From Polynucleobacter meluiroseus (GTDB lineage: Bacteria > Verrucomicrobiota > Verrucomicrobiia > Opitutales > UBA953): a stretch of DNA of 12,267 nucleotides. Shown in pieces: positions 1 through 7,694 of the stretch. The notes under the pieces are model-generated. The model was given only the letters and a program-made list of their open reading frames with translations. It was not told the DNA's origin and did no database searches. The stretch is from NCBI GenBank assembly GCA_943323725.2, contig CALPIW020000024.1:1-12267 (forward strand), given 5' to 3'. The stretch's first letter is position 1; every line of letters begins with the position of its first letter. The position numbers and the translations under genes are program-made.

Positions 1-2046
1 CTGCGTTCCACCATCCCGCCGATCGTCCGCGTCATCGAAGTGACGTTGGTCGGCGCCGGGCTCTTCTGGGGTGGTCTCCGTCTCTCCGCCAAGCGTGCGG
101 ATCTCGGTCAGGTCGTCGCGGCCGCGGGTCTGTCCGTGTGGCAGTTCGCCGCTTGGGCTACCTATGGCCTCGATAAGATGCGCGTCTGCGACAGCCCGGC
201 TTCGGCCGCCGTCGTCCAGTTCCTCGTAGCCTTGGGCGTCGCCTTCGTTGCCTTGGCCCGCCGGAGCAAACTCTTTGCGCAGCTCGCCGTGATCTTCGCC
301 GCCGTCGCGGTGTATTTCTCCGTCGGTACGGATGCGGCGTCCGCTCAGACCGCGACGGGAGCGTCCTTGGTCGCCCTTCTGGGCGTCATCTTGATGGTGC
401 GTGGTCCGTGGGGTTCTGCGGGCGTCCTGGGCCTCGTCGGCTCGCAGGTCTGTCTCCTGCTGCTCTATGATGCGATGCCCTCGAAGGACGCGGATTACCT
501 GCCGTTGCAGCTCGCCGCCCTTGCGTCGTTCATCGTCCTCTGGCTCGGCGAACGTCTGGTGAAGGACGACGAAGTCCTGTCGGGACGTGATGCGCGCGCG
601 GCTTTCCAGCTCAGCGCTTTCTTCGCGCCGGCTTTGCTGGCCCTCTTCCTCGCGACCGGTGGCGACCAGGCCCGTGCCACCGTTTCCTTGCTGATCGCCG
701 CCGTCGCTGCGCTCGCCGGTTTGGCGGAGCGCGGACGTAATCGCATGGTCTACGAAGTCCTGCTGCTGGCCGCCGTGGGCTTCGTCGCTGCCGGCCTGGC
801 CTGGTTGGTGGATCCGCACCTGGTCTGGCTTATCTGGACGCTCGCCGCGGCGGGCACGTTGCTGGTCGGTACGCGCACCGGCTCGGAACTCGTCCGCTGG
901 TCGGCCGAAATCTTGGGTGGCGTGGCCGCGTTCGCTTTCGTCGATCACCCTCCGACGCAGCCCTGGATATCCCTGGTCGGCATCGGTACCTTCGCCGTGT
1001 TGTTGGCTTTCCGTGAGGACTGGGAGCGTGCCGCCGGCTGGCAGCAGCTACGGCGCCTCGTCGGTATCGTAAGCCTGGGGCTCGTCGTACTCTCCGTGCA
1101 GGAATCCTTCCCCAAGGCCGACACCGGTTGGCCGTGGTTGGTGGTGCTGCTGGTCGCCGCCTTACGTTTCCGTCCCGCGCTGCTGTGGGCGGCTCTGCCG
1201 GGTTATCTCTTCACCAGCGTCTTGGTGGTGTTCTGGCGTCCCCTCGTCGGTTCCGCGGAATCGTCGGCTTGGTGGGCCGTCTGGGCCGCGTTGCTGGTGG
1301 TGTTGAACATCGGCGCCCTGTGGCGTCTCCTCGGACGCCCGGAAGCCTTCGCCAAGTTCCTCCGTCATACGTTGGCCTTGGTCACCGCGGTGATCGTCTA
1401 CGCCTTCGCCGCCGCTATGGCCAAGAGCCTGCTGCCGGTCGCGAAGGATACTTGGTCGCCTGCCGCCTTGCAGCTCGCCTTCACTTGGTCAGGTGGGGCG
1501 GCCTTGCTCGTGGGCGTGACCGCGCTCTGGCGTCGCCTCGGCGCCGTGCCGGCCGAGCTCTCCCTGGCGGCGATGGGCGCTCTGGTCGGATTCTTTATCC
1601 AAGGAGTCGTCAACGCCGGTTCTGGACTGACGGCGCTCGGTCTGGCGCACAGCCCGTTCGTACTCCTCGGTCTGGCTAGCCTGCTGTCCGTCCTCGCCGT
1701 CTACACCCGCGGACAAGGTGCCTGGGGTACGGTGCAGAGGTCGGTGCTCGGCCTCGTGACGCTCTACTTCATGACCTTCATCATGCTCGCGCGCCTGCCG
1801 GGCGCGGGGGTCTCGCTCTTCTGGGCCTTGGCCGCCGTGCTCACGTTCGTCCTCGGCCACGTGCTCTCCACGCGTTCCTTCCGTATGCTCGGTCTGGTCG
1901 GACTCGTCATCGCCGCCGCCCGCGTGCTGACGCACGACATCACCGACCTCCTCGGCCGGATCGTCGCCTGCGGCGCCTTGGCCATCGCCTTCTTCGGTGT
2001 CGCCTGGCTCTACGGCCGGATCATTTCCGAAAAGAAAGCCGACTGA
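1..2046 (+). CDS. DUF2339-like polytopic membrane protein (5' end outside window)
   Basis: The frame is open from base 1, so the gene very probably begins upstream; the first internal start is a GTG at 40, but the residues before it (LRSTIPPIVRVIE) join smoothly to the hydrophobic sequence that follows. The visible part is about 681 residues and hydrophobic almost throughout, with many closely packed membrane segments separated by short loops rich in Arg or acidic residues. The first segments (GLFWGGLRL, then an Ala/Gly-rich stretch and W-x-T-Y-G-L) and the end (R-x-LGLVGLVIAAARVLTHDITDLLGRI, then a last helix and LYGRII) resemble the DUF2339 predicted membrane protein family, whose C-terminus has a helix, a D-x(2)-L-x(3)-R-I stretch and a final helix ending in Y-x-R. 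The family has no firmly established function. An amidohydrolase gene starts 7 bases after the stop, so the two are probably co-transcribed. The family call is by eye; the membrane nature is certain. Confidence 0.8.
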   Translation: MRSTIPPIVRVIEVTLVGAGLFWGGLRLSAKRADLGQVVAAAGLSVWQFAAWATYGLDKMRVCDSPASAAVVQFLVALGVAFVALARRSKLFAQLAVIFAAVAVYFSVGTDAASAQTATGASLVALLGVILMVRGPWGSAGVLGLVGSQVCLLLLYDAMPSKDADYLPLQLAALASFIVLWLGERLVKDDEVLSGRDARAAFQLSAFFAPALLALFLATGGDQARATVSLLIAAVAALAGLAERGRNRMVYEVLLLAAVGFVAAGLAWLVDPHLVWLIWTLAAAGTLLVGTRTGSELVRWSAEILGGVAAFAFVDHPPTQPWISLVGIGTFAVLLAFREDWERAAGWQQLRRLVGIVSLGLVVLSVQESFPKADTGWPWLVVLLVAALRFRPALLWAALPGYLFTSVLVVFWRPLVGSAESSAWWAVWAALLVVLNIGALWRLLGRPEAFAKFLRHTLALVTAVIVYAFAAAMAKSLLPVAKDTWSPAALQLAFTWSGGAALLVGVTALWRRLGAVPAELSLAAMGALVGFFIQGVVNAGSGLTALGLAHSPFVLLGLASLLSVLAVYTRGQGAWGTVQRSVLGLVTLYFMTFIMLARLPGAGVSLFWALAAVLTFVLGHVLSTRSFRMLGLVGLVIAAARVLTHDITDLLGRIVACGALAIAFFGVAWLYGRIISEKKAD

Positions 2047-2053
2047 GTCCGCC

Positions 2054-3025
2054 ATGACCACGTATCGCTACGACGGACACGTCCACCTCGTCGGCAACGG
2101 TCTCTCCGGCAGCGGTTGCTGGCTGCGTCTGGACGGACTGTGGCACCGCGCTCTCGGCGAGGTGATGCGACGGACCATCGGGTTGGAGGCGAAGGCCACC
2201 GCGCGGGATTTTGACGAAAGCTTCGTCGGTCACCTCGCGGGATTGGTCGCCGCCTCCTCGCTGGACAAGGCCTTGCTGCTCGCGCAGGACGAGGTCTATG
2301 ACGAGACGGGTCAGAAGCTTGAATTCGGCTCTTTCTACGTCCCGAACGCATATCTCTTCAAGGTCTGCGACCGGCACCCCGAGTTCGTTCCGGCCGTGTC
2401 GATCCATCCCGGCCGGAAAGATGCCCTCGACGAACTGGAGCGCTGCCTCGCGGGCGGCGCTCGGGCCCTCAAGCTGCTGCCCAATTGCCAGAACGTGAAC
2501 TGCGCCCTGCCGCAGTATGATGAGTTCTGGCGCCGCATGGCGGCCTCCGGCCTGCCGTTCCTCTGCCATACCGGCGGCGAGATGACCGTGCCGGTGATCA
2601 ACCGCGCCTACCAGGACCCGCGTATCCTGCGTCGTCCCCTGGAACTGGGCGTCAAGGTCATCGCCGCCCATTCGTCAGGCAACAGCCACTTCTTCGACCC
2701 CAACTACTTCGGCGAGCTCGTGCGGATGATGGACGAGTTTCCTGGCCTGTACGCCGACACCAGCGCGCTGAACAGTCCGATCCGCAGCGGTGTGCTCAAA
2801 CAGGTCAAAGAGTCAGGTCGTCTCGGTCGCTTCCTGCACGGCAGCGATTTTCCCGTGCCCGTCGGGGCTTTGTGGGTGCGCCTCCGCGGCCTCATCAGCA
2901 CCGCTCAATGGCGCGAGGCCGGTCGGATCGCCAATCTCATCGAACGCGACGCCTACCTCAAGCGGGCGATCGGTTTCGACGATACGCACTTCACGCGACT
3001 CGGTGAGGTGCTGCGGCCGGTCTGA
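2054..3025 (+). CDS. Amidohydrolase-2 family metal-dependent hydrolase
   Basis: The product is 323 residues and looks like a cytoplasmic TIM-barrel hydrolase of the amidohydrolase superfamily (Amidohydro_2 type). Visible metal-site elements in order are: the strand-1 D-x-H-x-H-like motif (D7, H9, H11 in DGHVHLVG), a barrel strand ARALKLLPN, H172 in LCHTGGE, H206 in IAAHSSGNS, and D265 in LHGSDFPVP. This is the usual HxH...H...H...D order. There is no signal peptide. The substrate cannot be read from the sequence; relatives include decarboxylases and hydrolases of aromatic or lactone substrates. I chose the ATG at 2054, 7 bases after the upstream stop, because the HxH motif then lies at residues 9-11 as usual; an in-frame ATG at 1997 would overlap the membrane gene and add 19 unrelated residues. 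No Shine-Dalgarno is seen, which fits translational coupling. It ends only 4 bases from the convergent gene on the other strand. Confidence 0.85.
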   Translation: MTTYRYDGHVHLVGNGLSGSGCWLRLDGLWHRALGEVMRRTIGLEAKATARDFDESFVGHLAGLVAASSLDKALLLAQDEVYDETGQKLEFGSFYVPNAYLFKVCDRHPEFVPAVSIHPGRKDALDELERCLAGGARALKLLPNCQNVNCALPQYDEFWRRMAASGLPFLCHTGGEMTVPVINRAYQDPRILRRPLELGVKVIAAHSSGNSHFFDPNYFGELVRMMDEFPGLYADTSALNSPIRSGVLKQVKESGRLGRFLHGSDFPVPVGALWVRLRGLISTAQWREAGRIANLIERDAYLKRAIGFDDTHFTRLGEVLRPV

Positions 3026-3029
3026 CCGC

Positions 3030-4175
3030 TCAGAGGGCCCGGAGCAGGGCCGGGATATCGACGGATTCTGAGATCATCTTCCGGATGATCGGGATCTTGT
3101 CGGCATCCTGGCGCATCGTCTTCACCGTCATGTTATTGATGCGCGCCGTCACCGCGAAGGATTCGGCCTCGACCGCGGCCATCGCGATGCCCGCCTCCTT
3201 GAGGCGGCGGATGATGCCCTCGTCGGGCAGCAGCCCGTTGGAGAAGAAAACCCCGGAAAGCGGCTGGGTGCCGGCGCCGGCGATGAAAGCCTCCAGCAGG
3301 TCTTCGCGGTCGCCGGGTACGATCACCAAGGTGCCCGGAACGCGCAGGTATTCGGCGGAGCGGCGGGCGGACATCGCGCCGATGACCACGCGACGGACGC
3401 GGCGCAGGCCGGCGGGTTGGTGGATCCAGCGGGCCTTGGTCTCGTCGGCCACCTGGTCGAGGTTGGGGTAGACCAGCGTCTCTTGCAGCGGCACGACGCC
3501 GAGGAGCGGTACGCCCATGCGGCGGAGGCCGCGGCCGGCGAAGTCGCGGATGAAGTCGACCTTGTCCGGCATCACCTTGTTGAGGATGGCGCCCACGACC
3601 TCGACGCCGGCCTTGTCGAAGAGCGCCTTGTTGAGGGCGATCTCGTCGATCGGTTTGCCGATGCCGCCCGCGGCGACGATGATGGCCTTGGAGCCGAGCA
3701 CGCGGGCGTTGTCGGCGTTGGAGGCGCCGAAGACCGAGCCCACGCCGGCGTGGCCGGAGCCCTCGACGACGACGATGTCCTTGCCGTAGGCGGTGCGGTC
3801 GAAGGCGCGACAGATGCGGTCCTTGAGCTGCGGGCCGATCTCCTCCGGGTTCTCGAGGTATTGCTTCGTGAAGTCCGGGCCGATGGCCACGGGCGACATC
3901 GCCGCGATCGGCACGTTGAGGTCGAAGAGCCCGTCGATGAGCAGCGTGTCTTCGTCGACCTGGTCTTCCCCTGACATTACCACGCGTTGGGCGATCGGCT
4001 TGATGTAGCCCACGTGCAGGCCCATCGCCTGCAGGGCGGCCGTGAGACCGAGGCAGGTCGTCGTCTTGCCGTCGTTCATGCGCGTCGCCGCGACGAAGAT
4101 CCGTCGCGTGTCCAGGTTCATCGGGCGCAGGAGCAGCCCGGGGACGTTTTCGGCGAAGCGCTTGCGGATGGGCAT
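3030..4175 (-). CDS. BioD-like P-loop plus DRTGG domain protein (separately encoded Pta N-terminal module)
   Basis: The 381-residue product matches the N-terminal half of long phosphotransacetylases (the 'BioD-like N-terminal domain of phosphotransacetylase'). A P-loop with K37-T38 lies in AATRMNDGKTTT (residues 29-40). It is followed by VVVEGSGHAGVGS, the conserved AAGGIGKPIDE stretch and GAILNKVMPDK, all typical of the AAA_26/BioD-like fold. The C-terminal third, from about residue 265, is a DRTGG-type domain: D289-R290 are present in GDREDL, but the later TGG is replaced by S312-N313-G314. In E. coli Pta these domains are regulatory and sit before the catalytic domain in one chain; here they are a separate protein encoded after the catalytic gene. 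The start is 2 bases after the pta stop, so translation is probably coupled. M19 (4121) is a possible alternative start that would leave the P-loop intact. A role as regulator or partner of Pta is inferred from domain and neighbourhood. Confidence 0.85.
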   Translation of the reverse strand: MPIRKRFAENVPGLLLRPMNLDTRRIFVAATRMNDGKTTTCLGLTAALQAMGLHVGYIKPIAQRVVMSGEDQVDEDTLLIDGLFDLNVPIAAMSPVAIGPDFTKQYLENPEEIGPQLKDRICRAFDRTAYGKDIVVVEGSGHAGVGSVFGASNADNARVLGSKAIIVAAGGIGKPIDEIALNKALFDKAGVEVVGAILNKVMPDKVDFIRDFAGRGLRRMGVPLLGVVPLQETLVYPNLDQVADETKARWIHQPAGLRRVRRVVIGAMSARRSAEYLRVPGTLVIVPGDREDLLEAFIAGAGTQPLSGVFFSNGLLPDEGIIRRLKEAGIAMAAVEAESFAVTARINNMTVKTMRQDADKIPIIRKMISESVDIPALLRAL

Positions 4176-4177
4176 GA

Positions 4178-5233
4178 TCAGGCGGCGGGACCGTCCTTCA
4201 GCTTCGGGAAGAGGTAGGATTTGTCGACCGCCTGGGCGGCGACGATGACCGCGGTGCCGAAGATGTCGTGGGCGCTGGCGCCGCGGGAGATCTCGGCGGC
4301 CGGACGGTCGAGGCCGGTGAGGATCTGGCCGTAGGCCGGGATATCGGCGATATGCTGGGCCATCTTCGAGGCGATGTTGCCCGAGTTGAGGTCGGGGAAG
4401 ATCAGGACCCCCGCGCGGCCGGCGACGGCGCCGGAGACTTCCTTGGACTGGGCGGCGAAGGGATTGATGGCGGCGTCAGCCTGCATCTCGCCGTCGATAT
4501 CGCAGGTGATGCCCAGTTCACGGGCCTTGCGACGCGCGAGGTCGGTGGCGACCTGCACCTTCTTCACCGAAGCCAGGCGCGGGTTGGACGAATGGGTCGA
4601 GTAGGCGAGCATCGCGACCTTCGGCGTCGTGTTGGTCAGGTGGCCGGCGAGGCCGGCAGTGGTCACCGCGATGTCGGCGAGCTGCTCGGCGGTCGGATCC
4701 GGGATGACGCCGCAGTCGGCGAGGAAGAGGACGCCTTCGATGCCGAACTTACCCTCTTCCGACTCGAGGATCTGCATCGAGGAGACCGTCTCGACGCCGG
4801 CCTGGCGGGGCATCACCTGCAGGATGGCGCGGAGGCCGGAGGAGGCGTGGGTCGTGGCGCCCGAGATGAGGGCGTCGGCGCCGCCGGTGGCGACCATCAG
4901 GCAGGCGAAGTAGTTCGGGTTGAGGGCCAGCTCGGCCGGGTCGCCCTGGAGGTTCGTGTTGCCGTAGCGCTGGATCGACTCGAGCTTCTCGGCGAAGCCT
5001 TTGAGTTCGTCGCTGCGTTCGGGTTCGACGACGCGGATGCCTTCGAGGCTGATGTTGAGGCGGGCGGCGTTGACCTTGATGCGTTGGCGGTCGCCGACGA
5101 GGATCGGCACGCCGAGCTTCTTCACGACGAACTGGCGGGCGGCCTGGATCACACGGGCATCGGAGCCTTCGGGGAAGACGATGCGCTTGGGGTGGTTCTG
5201 GAGGCGGGCGGAAAGGCGGGAAATGAGGGACAT
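4178..5233 (-). CDS. pta: Phosphate acetyltransferase, short catalytic form
   Basis: Phosphate acetyltransferase interconverts acetyl-CoA plus phosphate with acetyl phosphate plus CoA in the cytoplasm, normally alongside acetate kinase. The 351-residue product is the PTA_PTB catalytic domain only. Visible landmarks are: RIVFPEGSDARV near the N-terminus, the conserved Gly/Ala-rich ADALISGATTHAS region, D247-G-E-M-Q251, IFPDLNSGN (279-286), and R317-G-A-S320 followed by HDIFGTA. The length is typical of short Pta enzymes; E. coli Pta is about 714 residues because it carries extra N-terminal domains. Those domains appear here as the next gene, 2 bases downstream. No ackA lies in the window. The ATG at 5233 puts the first helix (SLISRLSARLQNHPKR) where the family begins. 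No Shine-Dalgarno precedes it (leader CGCCGCCTTTCGACC). A 100-base gap with an AT-rich island separates it from the peptidase gene upstream. Phosphate butyryltransferase is less likely because of the Pta-type motifs. Confidence 0.93.
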   Translation of the reverse strand: MSLISRLSARLQNHPKRIVFPEGSDARVIQAARQFVVKKLGVPILVGDRQRIKVNAARLNISLEGIRVVEPERSDELKGFAEKLESIQRYGNTNLQGDPAELALNPNYFACLMVATGGADALISGATTHASSGLRAILQVMPRQAGVETVSSMQILESEEGKFGIEGVLFLADCGVIPDPTAEQLADIAVTTAGLAGHLTNTTPKVAMLAYSTHSSNPRLASVKKVQVATDLARRKARELGITCDIDGEMQADAAINPFAAQSKEVSGAVAGRAGVLIFPDLNSGNIASKMAQHIADIPAYGQILTGLDRPAAEISRGASAHDIFGTAVIVAAQAVDKSYLFPKLKDGPAA

Positions 5234-5266
5234 GGTCGAAAGGCGGCGGCGAGGGCCGACGGAGGC

Positions 5267-5283
5267 GTATTAAGTTTAAATAA
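5267..5283 (-). promoter_or_regulatory. AT-rich island, candidate pta promoter -10 region
   Basis: The 100-base gap before pta contains one conspicuous AT-rich stretch (GTATTAAGTTTAAATAA on the plus strand) in otherwise GC-rich sequence. It lies 34-50 bases before the pta start, a reasonable place for a -10 region; TAATAC and TATTTA on the minus strand are candidate hexamers. I could not find a convincing -35 at the right distance, so this is a location rather than a defined promoter. Confidence 0.27.
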
Positions 5284-5333
5284 GCCCGCAGGGCGAGGCA
5301 GAAGGCGTCGCCCGGCGAACCGTTGTCATGACG

Positions 5334-6767
5334 TCACTTAGCCGACGCGGGCAGGGCAGGCTTGAAGGCCGGGAAGCCCTTCAGGGCGGATTTCGCCGTC
5401 CCGTCGACGTGGTAGCCCATCTTCTCGAAATACTCGCTCACGTCGGCTTTGGCGGCCTTCCCATAGCGCAGGGCGAAGAGGCTCTGCAGCTGTTCCTTGC
5501 TGGTGCCCTTGGGGGCGGCGTCGGTCGCGTAGGAACGGAGGGTCTCGCGGAGGGGTTCCCAGCCGTGGGCGCGGATCAGCACGACGAAGGTCGCGAGCTG
5601 TTCGAACGGACCTTTGTTCGGCTCGGCGGCGAAACGCTTCGCGAGAAGTTCGTCCAGTTTCTCCATCGCCGGATGGCCGCGTCCCTGTGGCTTGCCGACG
5701 AGTTTCTCCATGACATAAAGCGAGAACAGGTTGCACGTGACTTCGGTCTGTCCGGCGAAGGTCCAGGCGGAGCACTGATGGTTGTGGCCGAGTTCGTGGA
5801 AGAAGCCCCAGTTGCCTTCCTTCATGAGTTTGGGGAGGTCGACGCTGTCTTTCTGCGACGGCTCGATCCAGCACATGAACGGATAGCCCGAGTGCATGAA
5901 GCCGGCGGAGATCTGCCGGTCCGGGACCACGCGCTCCGGCGCGAGCCGGCGCAGGGCGATGAGGTCGTCTTCGAGGGCCATCGACTTGTCCCACCATTCC
6001 AGCAGGGCCTGCGGGTCGGTGAGTTCCTTCACGGCGGAAGCCTGGACGTGCAGGATGACCTGCTTGCCGGAGAGGGTGACCCAGGGGGCCGGCAGCTGCT
6101 TGGCTTTCGCCCAGGATTCCGGGGTGTCCTTGCCGAGCACGTAGGTCGGCATCGCGACGGCGTTGCTGAACTGCAGCGGCGTGGACGGCGAAGCTTTCAT
6201 CGGCTTACGCCAGTCCTTATGGGAGCTTTGGATGAAGAGCTGTCCGCCGAAAGCGTTGGCGATCTTGTTCTCGCCGACCTTGAGTTCGAAGGTCCGCGCG
6301 ATGACCGGGAAGCGATTCCATTTCGGCAGCTTCAGCAGGCTGTCGCGGTGGCAGCCGACGATCACCTTCACCGTGCGATGCTCGGGAAGCGAGGCGACCT
6401 TCACGACGACGACTTCGCCGGGTGCGGCGTAGAGGCCGGTTTCCTGCCAGACGTCGGGGCTCGTGTAGAGATTCGGCGCGCCGCCGTTGGTGGTGTCCCA
6501 GCGGTGGACGAGATTGGCGTCGTAGGCGACCGTCCGGGCGACGCGCTCCTTGCTTTCGACCGCGCCAGGGAAATCGCGGGAGGCGGCGTGGGCTTCGAAG
6601 GTGCCCGGCTCCTTCGCCATGAAAGTCTTGATGGCCGCGTGCAGTTCGGCGCGGTCCGCTTCAGCGGGCTGGGTGAATGGAGCCTTCTTCGTCGGCGTGA
6701 TCTCTTCGACCGAAGGAGCGGCGAACGCGACGGTAGCCGCAAGCAGGGAGGCGCAAAGCAGACGCAT
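5334..6767 (-). CDS. Secreted M60-like zinc metallopeptidase
   Basis: The 477-residue product begins with a classic signal peptide (MRLLCASLLAATVAFA, probable cleavage before AP), so it is exported; no lipobox is seen. An N-terminal beta-rich region includes ETGLYAAPGEVVVVKV and NAFGGQLFIQ, which resemble the M60-family N-terminal module. The catalytic motif is H324-E325-L-G-H328, followed 14 residues later by E342 in TEVTCN. This HEXXH-x(13)-E arrangement fits the M60 consensus HEXXH-x(8,24)-E. FFHELGHNHQ and TEVTCNLFSLY are strongly family-like. M60 peptidases such as the SslE/enhancin group act on mucin-like or glycosylated proteins, so a glycoprotein-degrading role is likely by family; the actual substrate is unknown. 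I prefer the ATG at 6767 because it gives the signal peptide directly; an ATG at 6818 would add 17 Lys/Ala-rich residues before it. The gene lies 72 bases downstream of purU on the same strand. Confidence 0.87.
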   Translation of the reverse strand: MRLLCASLLAATVAFAAPSVEEITPTKKAPFTQPAEADRAELHAAIKTFMAKEPGTFEAHAASRDFPGAVESKERVARTVAYDANLVHRWDTTNGGAPNLYTSPDVWQETGLYAAPGEVVVVKVASLPEHRTVKVIVGCHRDSLLKLPKWNRFPVIARTFELKVGENKIANAFGGQLFIQSSHKDWRKPMKASPSTPLQFSNAVAMPTYVLGKDTPESWAKAKQLPAPWVTLSGKQVILHVQASAVKELTDPQALLEWWDKSMALEDDLIALRRLAPERVVPDRQISAGFMHSGYPFMCWIEPSQKDSVDLPKLMKEGNWGFFHELGHNHQCSAWTFAGQTEVTCNLFSLYVMEKLVGKPQGRGHPAMEKLDELLAKRFAAEPNKGPFEQLATFVVLIRAHGWEPLRETLRSYATDAAPKGTSKEQLQSLFALRYGKAAKADVSEYFEKMGYHVDGTAKSALKGFPAFKPALPASAK

Positions 6768-6816
6768 GGGGAGGGGTGGCCTCACCTTGGCTTTCGCTTT
6801 CTCTGCCGCCAACGCC

Positions 6817-6839
6817 AAACCCTCCCGAAAGGACGGTTT
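6817..6839 (-). terminator. Weak hairpin just after purU stop
   Basis: AAACCCTCC (6817-6825) and GGACGGTTT (6831-6839) form an 8-bp stem with one C-C mismatch around a CGAAA loop. It lies immediately after the purU stop codon. On the minus strand it is followed by GG rather than a T run, so it is at best a poor intrinsic terminator or a 3'-end hairpin. Read-through into the peptidase gene is quite possible. Confidence 0.3.
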
Positions 6840-7694
6840 TTAACGGAAGATAACGGTCTTATTGCCGGCCAGCAGGACGCGGTCTTCGACGACCGCGCGC
6901 AGGCCGCGGGCGAGCACGACCTTCTCGATGTCCTTGCCCAGATGGGCCATGTCGTCGGGCGAGTCCGAGTGGTCGATGCGGATCACGTCCTGTTCCACGA
7001 TGGGACCTTCGTCGAGGTCCGGCGTGACGAAGTGGCAGGTCGCGCCGATCAGCTTCACGCCGCGGCGATGCGCTTGGTGGTAGGGCTTAGCGCCGGCGAA
7101 GGAGGGCAGGAACGAATGATGGATGTTGATGATCTTGCCCGCGAAATCGCGGCACATCGCTTCGTCGAGCACCTGCATGTAGCGGGCGAGTACGATGAGG
7201 TCGGCCTGGGCGTCGCGGAAGAGCTGCTCCATCTGGCGGTAGGCGGCGTGCTTGTTCTCCGGCGTCACGGGGACGTAGTGGAAGGGGATGCCGTGGGCTT
7301 CGACGACCTTACGGTGGTTCTCGTGATTGGAGATCACGCAGGGGACGACGAACGGGAAGTCTTGGGCGACGTGGCGCGCGAGCAGGTCGTACAGGCAATG
7401 TTCCTGCTTGGAGCAGAGGAGCACCACGCGGCGGGGCTGGGCGGAGTCGGAGACTTTCCAGTCCATGCCGAACTTCGCGGCCAGCGGGGCGAAGCGGGCG
7501 GCGAATTCCGCGGCCGGGAAGTCGAGCGACTCCGCCCGGATCTCCACGCGCATGAAGAAGCGTCCGAGTTCGGTCTCGGTGTGCTGGCTGGCTTCGGTGA
7601 TCCAGCCCTGATGTCCGGCCACGAAGGCGGAGACCCCGGCCACGATGCCGCTGGTGTCAGGGCAGGAGAAGCTGAGGGTCAGGGTACGGGCCAT
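6840..7694 (-). CDS. purU: Formyltetrahydrofolate deformylase
   Basis: PurU hydrolyses 10-formyl-tetrahydrofolate to formate and tetrahydrofolate, balancing the cytoplasmic one-carbon pool and supplying formate. The 284-residue product has the family's usual length and two-domain layout. An N-terminal ACT domain spans about residues 1-80 (LTLSFSCPDTSGIVAGVSAF). It is followed by a formyltransferase-fold domain starting at RRVVLLCSKQEHCLYDLL. Catalytic residues are visible: N190 and H192 in INIHHSFLPSF and D228 in TPDLDEGPIVEQD, which match the Asn/His/Asp triad of the GART/PurU fold. I chose the ATG at 7694 because it starts the ACT domain directly; an in-frame ATG at 7841 would add 49 Pro-rich residues read through the intergenic region. 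The gene is divergent from leuC. No Shine-Dalgarno is present; the leader is almost pure pyrimidine. The M60-like peptidase gene follows after 72 bases with no obvious functional link. Confidence 0.95.
   Translation of the reverse strand: MARTLTLSFSCPDTSGIVAGVSAFVAGHQGWITEASQHTETELGRFFMRVEIRAESLDFPAAEFAARFAPLAAKFGMDWKVSDSAQPRRVVLLCSKQEHCLYDLLARHVAQDFPFVVPCVISNHENHRKVVEAHGIPFHYVPVTPENKHAAYRQMEQLFRDAQADLIVLARYMQVLDEAMCRDFAGKIINIHHSFLPSFAGAKPYHQAHRRGVKLIGATCHFVTPDLDEGPIVEQDVIRIDHSDSPDDMAHLGKDIEKVVLARGLRAVVEDRVLLAGNKTVIFR

Noticed and set aside
1489..2061. 190-codon open frame on the minus strand
   Set aside because: It is the antisense of the DUF2339-like gene; the translation is Glu/Gly/Arg-rich shadow sequence.
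3417..3974. 185-codon open frame on the plus strand
   Set aside because: It is the antisense of the BioD-like gene and has no motif of its own.
5290..5315. GGGCGA...TCGCCC hairpin downstream of the M60 gene
   Set aside because: It has a six-base stem with an 11-base loop and no T run, too weak to call a terminator in GC-rich DNA.
5325..5336. Overlapping palindromes GTCATGAC and TGACGTCA at the M60 stop codon
   Set aside because: They are short, partly coding and occur once, so they are probably chance.
4268..5341. 357-codon open frame on the plus strand
   Set aside because: It is the antisense of pta; the composition is Gly/Asp/Val-biased with no family motif.
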